64,000 nucleotides of DNA, from the NCBI RefSeq assembly GCF_007990775.1, contig NZ_BJXB01000003.1:248001-312000 (forward strand). The letters are read 5' to 3'. The DNA comes from Deinococcus cellulosilyticus NBRC 106333 = KACC 11606 (GTDB taxonomy: Bacteria; Deinococcota; Deinococci; Deinococcales; Deinococcaceae). The notes beneath the pieces are model-generated. The model made no database searches. It had not been told where the DNA came from and saw only the letters and a list, made by a program, of their open reading frames with translations. How positions within the stretch are numbered: the first letter of the stretch is position 1; every line of letters begins with the position of its first letter. The position numbers and the translations under genes are program-made. Shown piece by piece: positions 39,601 through 46,226 of this stretch.

Positions 39601-39678
39601 AGGAGGTTGGTGTTAAAGCGTACAGGTTTTGGCGTGCATGCTTCTGGTGATGAAGCCCATGTATGGTATCCGCAAACT

Positions 39679-39707
39679 TTGACCGGGTCAATGCAAAATA
39701 TTAACAT
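39679..39707 (+). promoter_or_regulatory. Promoter of the Lrp-family gene with inverted repeat
   Basis: TTGACC (39679-39684) and TAACAT (39702-39707) are 17 bp apart. TTGACC-G-GGTCAA (39679-39691) is an inverted repeat over the -35. TTAACAT occurs twice (near 39701 and 39723). These are candidate sites for autoregulation by the Lrp-like product. Confidence 0.5.
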
Positions 39708-39751
39708 TTTGAGAAAAATAGGTTAACATGTTGCTTAAGAAGGAGCGAAGT

Positions 39752-40216
39752 ATGCAAGAAAATAACAAGCTCGACACAGTAGACCTTAAAATCTTACAGG
39801 CTCTCACTGAGAATGCTCGCATGACCTTCACTGACCTGTCCAAACGCATCGGCCTGTCTTTGCCTGCCACCATCGAACGCGTGCGCAGGCTGGAAGACTC
39901 CGGTTGCATTGAGGGATACTCGGTCAAGATCAACCCCAAATTTCTTGGCCTCAACCTGCAGGCCCTGATCCGCTTCCGCTCCAACAACGAACGCTGGCAG
40001 AAAGTCACCGAGATCCTCAAAGACTACCCTGAAGTGATGGAATGCATGGTGGTCACAGGATCGGACAGTCACATGATCAAGGTGGCGGTTTCCAGTGCAG
40101 AACACCTCGAGAAACTGCTCTCTGCCCTCAGCATGTACGGCATGGTCAACACCAGCATGATCCTGTCCACCCCCATTGAGCGCCCTGTGCTGGCCGTTGC
40201 GCCAAAAAGAGCCTGA
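39752..40216 (+). CDS. Lrp/AsnC-family transcriptional regulator
   Basis: A 154-residue regulator. The helix-turn-helix is in LDTVDLKILQALTENARMTFTDLSKRIGLSLPATIERVRRLEDSGCI, the classic Lrp N-terminus (read in parts), followed by the RAM effector domain with VMECMVVTGSDSHMIKVAV. Lrp proteins form octamers and respond to amino acids. ATG 39752 has AAGGAG seven bases upstream; an in-frame extension to 39728 has no better site. Inverted and direct repeats in the promoter suggest autoregulation. Its other targets are not evident. Confidence 0.9.
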   Translation: MQENNKLDTVDLKILQALTENARMTFTDLSKRIGLSLPATIERVRRLEDSGCIEGYSVKINPKFLGLNLQALIRFRSNNERWQKVTEILKDYPEVMECMVVTGSDSHMIKVAVSSAEHLEKLLSALSMYGMVNTSMILSTPIERPVLAVAPKRA

Positions 40217-40224
40217 GTTCAATG

Positions 40225-40851
40225 TCAGTGGTGGGCCAGATCCAGGTCTTTCTTCAGGCCCGGAATCTGGCCTTTGAAGTCCTGTCTTCCCATTTTGACC
40301 AGCAGTTCCACCAGTTTCTCATCGGTTCCGGTGGCTCCAGCAATCATCTCCAGGTAGTTTTTCAGGTAGCTCTCTGAAATCAGGGCACTGAAAGTCTGAC
40401 CAAAACGGATCATCGCTCCCTGCAATTCATACACCCTCTCGGGCGGCAAAGAAGCCCTGGCTTTCTCCATCACCTTCTCGGAGACAAATCCCCAGGCGCT
40501 GATCATCATCGGGTTGTTCACCCCCCGCACCACATGGACCAGACCCACAAAGGTCATCCAGTCCCAGAAGTGGTCATCAAACGGGCCGTAACACACCCGC
40601 TGCCACCATTGTTTCAGGGTGATTTCCCGCTGTGGACGCTCATCTTCCGTGAAAATCTGCCGGGTCTGGTGGTGCTGGTACAGCATGTCATAAAAGCCCG
40701 TCACCAGCTGATCTGCCAGACTGAGGAACAGCATGCGGTACTGCTGCATGGTCCGGGCATCCTGCTCTGTAAAACGGGTTTCGGGGGGCATCTGCTCCAG
40801 AATGGACTCTCTCAGGTTTTTCAGTTCTTCGCCAGTGGTCATGATCGACAT
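40225..40851 (-). CDS. Protoglobin-domain protein
   Basis: A 208-residue single-domain globin of the protoglobin/globin-coupled-sensor type. The predicted proximal His is in FVGLVHVVRGV, preceded by YDMLYQHHQTRQIF and the WWQRVCYGPFDDHFW segment typical of the family. No output domain (GGDEF, MCP or kinase) is attached, so it is a free heme protein that may bind O2, NO or CO. MSIMTTGEEL is chosen as the start (GAGG upstream and a TAGCAT box further up); ATG 40842 is also possible. It is convergent with the Lrp gene. Confidence 0.82.
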   Translation of the reverse strand: MSIMTTGEELKNLRESILEQMPPETRFTEQDARTMQQYRMLFLSLADQLVTGFYDMLYQHHQTRQIFTEDERPQREITLKQWWQRVCYGPFDDHFWDWMTFVGLVHVVRGVNNPMMISAWGFVSEKVMEKARASLPPERVYELQGAMIRFGQTFSALISESYLKNYLEMIAGATGTDEKLVELLVKMGRQDFKGQIPGLKKDLDLAHH

Positions 40852-40978
40852 GTCATCGCCTCGCAAGAACATGCTAGAAAAAGGCACAAAATGGGGGCAC
40901 CTGCAAATGTCCTGAATTGTCAGGAAAATGTTCAGAAGAGGTGTTACTGATTCAGTGATTGGTGCTCTGGCAAACAAC

Positions 40979-41008
40979 CAAAAAAACACCCCGAGAAGCC
41001 TCGGGGTG
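40979..41008 (-). terminator. Terminator of the rplM-rpsI operon
   Basis: CACCCCGAG (40987-40995) and CTCGGGGTG (41000-41008) form a 9-bp stem with a 4-nt loop. On the minus strand it is followed by seven T, 19 bases after rpsI. Confidence 0.9.
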
Positions 41009-41026
41009 CTGGGTAAGCGGAATCGA

Positions 41027-41412
<386 letters not shown>

Positions 41413-41413
<1 letters not shown>

Positions 41414-41841
41414 TATTTGATCTCCAGTTGTTCAGGTTGCTGGGCAGCATGGGGGTGCTCAGCTCCAGCGTAGACTTTCAGACGGGTGTGGATGCGGCGG
41501 CCAAGTCGGCCTTTGGGCAGCATGCCGAACACAGCGTGCTCAATCACGCGCTCGGGGTGCTTGTTGAGCGCCACGCGAGCGGTTTCCGTCTTCAGACCAC
41601 CCTGGTAACCGGTGTAACGGGTGTAGACTTTCTTGTCCAGCTTGCCGCCGGTCAGGTTCACTTTGCCAGCGTTGATCACAACAACAAAGTCACCGCACAG
41701 CTCGTTGGGGGTGAAAGTGGGCTTATGCTTACCACGCAGGATGCTGGCCACTTTGGTGGCAAGACGGCCGAGGGTTTGACCTTCAGCGTCGATCAGGATC
41801 CATTTTGCATCATGGTTTTCAGGCACGTAGGTTTTGAACAT
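41413..41841 (-). CDS. rplM: 50S ribosomal protein L13
   Basis: A 142-residue ribosomal protein with the L13 signature WILIDAEGQTLGRLATKVAS, GDFVVVINAGKVNLTG and AVFGMLPKGRLGR. It has a short Deinococcus-type C-terminal extension (AGAEHPHAAQQPEQLEIK). TTGGAG precedes the ATG. A leader of about 120 nt lies between its promoter and the start, as is common for ribosomal-protein operons. Confidence 0.97.
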
Positions 41842-42000
41842 CGCTCAACTCCAAAAAAGGGGTTTAGCGTTTTGGCTCTTGACGTCTCAGCCTCGGGGAA
41901 AGCTCAGTCATTCGCCCCGGTGCCATACTCCGGGAGTTTTGATGCTACCACACACAAAACACTAGCGAGAAGTGTACCATACCCCGCGCTTTCCAATCAA
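41842..42000 (-). promoter_or_regulatory. rplM promoter and structured leader
   Basis: On the minus strand TTGATT (41995-42000) and TACACT (41971-41976) are 18 bp apart with an extended TGG before the -10, giving a leader of about 120 nt. A second -10-like TAGCAT is at 41942-41947. The leader has GC-rich segments (CGGGG, CCCCG) that could fold; binding of L13 to its own leader is known in other bacteria, but no match to that structure was established. Confidence 0.5.
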
Positions 42001-42040
42001 GGTCAGGTCGGCTGGCGGTGCGTGTGTTCAGCAGAGGCTG

Positions 42041-42772
42041 TCATCTGCGTAAAGGGGTTCTCTGCAGCAGGAAAAGCAGTTGCACAAGGCCCTGAACCAG
42101 ATGGTACCTGGCGTTCTGAACACGTTTTCTGGGTTTTGGGGGGTCCTGGGCTTTCAGGTCAGAGGGCTGCAGCAGATCCAGATGGGTCTCTCCCGTCTGC
42201 AGCATCTTGATCGCGTGTGGCACCATCAGACGGTGTCCCTCATCGAGTTCTGGGAGCCCATCCAGGGGCCAGAATTTTGCATCCAGGGTTTCCAGGGTGG
42301 TTTGCAGCTCACCGCCCTGGAGTTCCAGCAAGGTGACCATCTGGTAGAAGTGCATCAGGCTGCGGCCCCTCCACACTTTTGCATCAAAAACCCCCAGCAG
42401 GCGCACTGGAGTGGCCCTCAGACCGGTTTCCTCAAAAAGCTCCCTCACCGCCGCCTCGGAAACGGACTCGCCCACATCAATGGTCCCTCCAGGCAAGGCC
42501 CACAGTCCTGTATCTTTGCGGCGAATCAGCAGCAGTTTGCCATCCTGGATCACCACCGCATCAGCACCCATCAGCGGACAGATGTGGGTGGCTTGCTGGA
42601 GGTAAGCCTTGACCAGTTCGGGCTTTGGGGCAGGAATTTCGAGCTGTGCCACTTCGGCACTGAGTTCCATCAGTTTCAGATAACGGTGCTGGTCATAAAC
42701 ATTTCCAGAATAAAGGAGCCCGGCGTGGGCCATGCTGCGCAATTCATCGGCAATCAGGGCAGGATTTCGCAT
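42041..42772 (-). CDS. Nudix hydrolase with NUDIX_N domain (ADP-ribose pyrophosphatase-like)
   Basis: A 243-residue protein. The N-terminal 55 residues (ELRSMAHAGLLYSGNVYDQHRYLKLMEL, read in parts) form the N-terminal accessory domain of the Bacillus-type nucleoside-diphosphate-X hydrolases. The Nudix box is in GGTIDVGESVSEAAVRELFEETGL (quoted in parts), matching GX5EX7REUXEEXGU. About 50 extra C-terminal residues are basic. Family members hydrolyse ADP-ribose, UDP-sugars or similar molecules. TAAACT lies six bases before the start (42779-42784). Deinococci encode many Nudix enzymes. Confidence 0.88.
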   Translation of the reverse strand: MRNPALIADELRSMAHAGLLYSGNVYDQHRYLKLMELSAEVAQLEIPAPKPELVKAYLQQATHICPLMGADAVVIQDGKLLLIRRKDTGLWALPGGTIDVGESVSEAAVRELFEETGLRATPVRLLGVFDAKVWRGRSLMHFYQMVTLLELQGGELQTTLETLDAKFWPLDGLPELDEGHRLMVPHAIKMLQTGETHLDLLQPSDLKAQDPPKPRKRVQNARYHLVQGLVQLLFLLQRTPLRR

Positions 42773-42784
42773 GGATCAAGTTTA

Positions 42785-43146
42785 GGGCAACAGATTGAGA
42801 AAGGTTTGAATTGCCTTACAGCCAAACCCTCGGGTTAACGTCTTCATGTCAAACCAGTTTGGTTTTGCTGCTCCTGCAGGTGGTGTTTGTGCTGCGCTGG
42901 CCTGAGGGAACTTTTTAAGGGGGTGCTGCATCTAACACCATACTGGAAGCCTGGAGGCTTCAAGGTTTCTGAATGGGGACAGGGCAGGGAGCATTATCCC
43001 GGCCAACTTGTGCTAAAACTCTTGTGGCCCTGGTTCATTGCCCAGCAAATCTTAAGGTGAGCACCGTAGCATGCAACACAGAAGCCCCCGGATTCACAGG
43101 TGTCTTTCTTGACAGTGATTGATGTGTTTCCCAGCAAGGATGGATT
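42785..43146. other. Intergenic region with an ECF-like promoter
   Basis: A 362 bp gap between divergent genes. At 42907-42913 GGAACTT is followed 17 bp later by TCTAA (42931-42935), which resembles an extracytoplasmic-function sigma-factor promoter reading toward the acyltransferase gene. A TTGACA at 43109-43114 has no -10 at the right distance. No tRNA, small gene or repeat was recognised in the rest. Confidence 0.35.
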
Positions 43147-44217
43147 GTGACAGCCAAACCCACCCGCCCCAGACCCACGCGCATTCAGGCCATTGACATC
43201 TTCAGAGGGCTCTCCATTCTTGAGGTGGTGAGTCACCATGTGCTGGGGTTCAGCATCCGGTATGCAGAGGTGGGATCGAACCTGCACGCCTTTCTGATCT
43301 TCATGAACCGTACCCTCCACTTTGCGGTGCCAGCCTTTTTGTTCATGACGGCAGTGGTGTTCACGCAGGCTGCGGTCCTCAAGCCTTTCAATGTGAAGCG
43401 TTTTTACTGGGGTCGAATCAAGAAAAGCCTGATGCCTTACGTGATCTGGACGGTGCTTTATGGGGTGTACAAGATCTATGCTTTCGGAGGAGACCTGCTG
43501 GACTGGCAGAAATGGCTGTTCTGGTTGCAGTACGGCAAGGGATATTACCACCTGTACTTCCTGCTGATTGCCCTCCAGTTTTATGCTCTTTTTCCACTGT
43601 TTGTGCCCCTGTGGAAACGCAAAGAACGGCACTTCTGGCGGGTGGTGATCATCAGCTTTGTCCTGCAGATCGCCATCTACCTCATCAACAAGGAAACAGA
43701 CATCGTTCACTTCCGTTACCCGGCAACGATGGTGTGGTGGTACATTCCTGCCCTGGCCCTCGGGATGTATTTTGGCAGCCGCTACCGGGAGTTTGAGTGG
43801 GCATGGCGCAATTATCGACTGTACATCTTCATCGGGGCGGCAGCAGGATACGCTTTCTACTTGCCCCTGGCCTTCAATGCCATGATCGGTCTGCAGGTCA
43901 ACAACTACCAGTACAACATCGCCCACTGGATTTTCACCACCAGTTTCGCCCTGATGCTTTTTGGGCTGGCCCACAGCTTTGCCAGAGCTCCAGAATGGTT
44001 CAAAGGACCACTTGCTTTCCTCGGCAAGCACAGCCTGCAGATTTACCTGATTCACCCTGTTCTGCTGGATGGTTTCAAGAAACTGGGCTATCCAGATTCC
44101 ACCATTCTTTTTGTCCTGACTTTTGTGGCTTACATCGTTCTGGCTCTGCTGATTCCGCTTGGCCTTGCTTATGGCATCCGCAACACCAGACTCTCTGTGT
44201 GGCTCTTTGGGCGCTGA
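43147..44217 (+). CDS. Acyltransferase 3 family membrane protein
   Basis: A 356-residue integral membrane protein with about ten helices. The N-terminal IQAIDIFRGLSILEVVSHHVLGF contains the RGLxIxxVVxxH pattern of acyltransferase 3 proteins, with the catalytic His in SHH. RTLHFAVPAFLFMTA and LGKHSLQIYLIHPVLL are further family motifs. These enzymes O-acylate cell-wall or surface sugars. The start is GTG 43147 with AAGGA seven bases upstream. An ECF-like promoter about 210 bp upstream may link it to envelope stress. Confidence 0.85.
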   Translation: MTAKPTRPRPTRIQAIDIFRGLSILEVVSHHVLGFSIRYAEVGSNLHAFLIFMNRTLHFAVPAFLFMTAVVFTQAAVLKPFNVKRFYWGRIKKSLMPYVIWTVLYGVYKIYAFGGDLLDWQKWLFWLQYGKGYYHLYFLLIALQFYALFPLFVPLWKRKERHFWRVVIISFVLQIAIYLINKETDIVHFRYPATMVWWYIPALALGMYFGSRYREFEWAWRNYRLYIFIGAAAGYAFYLPLAFNAMIGLQVNNYQYNIAHWIFTTSFALMLFGLAHSFARAPEWFKGPLAFLGKHSLQIYLIHPVLLDGFKKLGYPDSTILFVLTFVAYIVLALLIPLGLAYGIRNTRLSVWLFGR

Positions 44218-44271
44218 AGGGGTCTCAGAGATGGCTTTTGCTGGAACTTTGCACCTCCAGCAGTTTTTGTT

Positions 44272-44301
44272 GCTGATGGCTGAGCGCTGATGGCTGACCG
44301 C
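44272..44301. repeat. Heptad array, GCTGAYN type (right arm only)
   Basis: GCTGATG-GCTGAGC-GCTGATG-GCTGACC in tandem, preceded by TTTTTGTT as in other right arms of the family. No clear left arm is visible within the 147 bp gap 44218-44364. Confidence 0.65.
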
Positions 44302-44364
44302 TCTCCATCGTGAGATGGGCAGGGTTTGTCCAGGGCATTCGTGCTACATTTGAGTCTGGTATTT

Positions 44365-46044
44365 ATGATCATCACCGCCATTGTTGTTGCAGCCCTCAGC
44401 TATCTGATTGGCAGTCTGCCCTTCGGGTACTGGCTGATCAAAAGAACCGGCCACCATCCCAGAGAAGTGTCTGCCCACAACCTGGGGATCGAGAACGTCA
44501 TGCACCTGCTGGGTCCCGGTCCGGCCCTGGTCAGTGCCATGGCTGACATCCTCAAGGCTTTTGTGGCCATTGCTCTGGCGATTCCAACAGGTCAGACCGA
44601 AATTGCCCTGCTGGCAGGCATTGCAGCTTACTTTGGTCACCTCTTTCCCCCCAGAAAGTTCTTTCCCGACCTGCCCCCCAGAGGGCGCGGAAATCTTGTT
44701 CTGCTGGGTGTTCTGGCAGGATGGAGTGCTTCACACGCCCTGCCTGAAGTCCTGATCTACCTGACCATTGCGGTGTTTGCTGGCCTCCTTGCCTACACCC
44801 GTTTTGTGGTTGTGGCCACCCTGTCCTCCCTCGCTTTCCTCACGCTGACCGTGACGGTGTTCACCTCCATTGAAGGGGAATACAAATTCCTGCTCTTTGT
44901 GATGCTGGGCGTGGCCATCTGGCGTCTCAAAGAGCAACTTGGTCGCATCATGGACCACACAGAGCCCCGTCTGGGAGACCGCATTCCCATGCGCGGCAAG
45001 AACCCCAACGAGCGTGTGGCAGCCTTCATGATCCATGCCCTCACCCCGGACGACATGTTCCAGACCGAGCGCATCAAGTGGCTGAAACCCTGGGTGGACC
45101 GGGGCATCATCCCCCTGAAATGGGTGATCTGGGCCGCAGAGCAGCTCCGTCCCGTCAAGGTGGATGAGTTGCGCGGCATCAAGACCTCTGAGGGGATCGA
45201 TGTGCGCATGTACCTGATCACCTGCCCGGTGCTGCCCGAGTTCTTTCGGGACAAACCCGAACTGGCCGTTCAAAGGGCCATTCAGGGCGCACGCCTCTCC
45301 CACGAGATGGGTGCCAGTGTGATGGGTCTGGGTGCATTCTGGAGCACGGTGGGCAACAAGGGCCAGGAAGTTCAGGAGGCCGTTCCCCAGATTCATGTGA
45401 CCAACGGTGGAGCCTATACTGCTGGGACCGTGAAAAACGCCATTCCTGGCATCCTCAGACACTTCGAGGAGCAGGGGCGCAACCTCAAAGAAGCGACTGC
45501 AGGAGTGGTCGGGGCAAACGGTGTGGTGGCGTTCGGCATTGCCCGCACCATCAGCCCTCAGGTGGGTAAAGTGATCCTGCTGGGTCGGGACCAGGAGCGC
45601 CTGGAGCGCAGCATGAAGACACTGGCCAAGGCCAACCCCTCCACGGAATTTATTGCAACCACCGATTACGCTTCCCTGAAAGAATGCGACATCATCTTCA
45701 CAGCCACCAGTGATCCCGACCCGGTGATTTTTCCCGAGCACGTCAAGGAGAACACCTGGATCTTCGATGAGGGCCGCCCTGCCGACGTGGATGAAAGCGT
45801 CAAGCAGGTTCCCGGAGTTCGTGTGATTCCTGGTGGAGTGGTGGTCCCTCCAGGCAGCATGACCGGAAACGTCAACCTGCACTTCGGGCGGGGGGCCGTT
45901 CCTGCTTGCCTTGCAGAAACCCTGATCATTGCCGCCACCGAATCTTATGACCGCAAGAGCCTCGGACAGCAGACCCTCAGCGAAAACATCAATTTCTTTG
46001 TGCAGGAAGCCGAACGTCTGGGCTTTTTGACCGTCGAAGAATAA
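44365..46044 (+). CDS. Fusion of PlsY-like acyltransferase domain and acyl-ACP-reductase-like dehydrogenase
   Basis: A 559-residue protein. Residues 1-190 form about six transmembrane helices with PlsY-like motifs (SYLIGSLPFGYWLIK at 12-26, SAHNLGIENVM at 36-46, PPRGRGN), the acyl-phosphate:glycerol-3-phosphate acyltransferase family. Residues about 275-559 resemble cyanobacterial long-chain acyl-ACP reductase: LSHEMGASVMGLGAF, NGGAYTAG, the nucleotide-binding VVGANGVVAFG (382-392), and FDEGRPADV. The Cys that I recall as the acyl-thioester site of that reductase is Thr464 here, so the reaction may differ. The start MIITAIVV is chosen by hydrophobic profile. A terminator follows. It possibly makes a lipid aldehyde or a modified glycerolipid at the membrane. 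Confidence 0.75.
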   Translation: MIITAIVVAALSYLIGSLPFGYWLIKRTGHHPREVSAHNLGIENVMHLLGPGPALVSAMADILKAFVAIALAIPTGQTEIALLAGIAAYFGHLFPPRKFFPDLPPRGRGNLVLLGVLAGWSASHALPEVLIYLTIAVFAGLLAYTRFVVVATLSSLAFLTLTVTVFTSIEGEYKFLLFVMLGVAIWRLKEQLGRIMDHTEPRLGDRIPMRGKNPNERVAAFMIHALTPDDMFQTERIKWLKPWVDRGIIPLKWVIWAAEQLRPVKVDELRGIKTSEGIDVRMYLITCPVLPEFFRDKPELAVQRAIQGARLSHEMGASVMGLGAFWSTVGNKGQEVQEAVPQIHVTNGGAYTAGTVKNAIPGILRHFEEQGRNLKEATAGVVGANGVVAFGIARTISPQVGKVILLGRDQERLERSMKTLAKANPSTEFIATTDYASLKECDIIFTATSDPDPVIFPEHVKENTWIFDEGRPADVDESVKQVPGVRVIPGGVVVPPGSMTGNVNLHFGRGAVPACLAETLIIAATESYDRKSLGQQTLSENINFFVQEAERLGFLTVEE

Positions 46045-46068
46045 GACCTTCATCGTTCAGGTCTCAAT

Positions 46069-46093
46069 CACGCCCCAATCAGGGGCGTTTTTC
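46069..46093 (+). terminator. Rho-independent terminator
   Basis: ACGCCCC and GGGGCGT (46070-46088) form a 7-bp stem with an AATCA loop followed by TTTTT. Confidence 0.85.
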
Positions 46094-46226
46094 TATAATG
46101 GGTGTACAGTGTGTGATATCCCCCAGAAACTGTCCTCCAGAACAGCCTTTGCCCTTCCTGCCTTTCCGCTGGTCCTCTGCACCGGACAGCTTTCCAGACC
46201 TGCCCCCACACCAAGGAGTGCGCCTC

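Noticed and set aside
42785..43146. Search for a tRNA or riboswitch in the largest promoter gaps
   Set aside because: No cloverleaf, T-loop consensus or known riboswitch core was recognised by eye.
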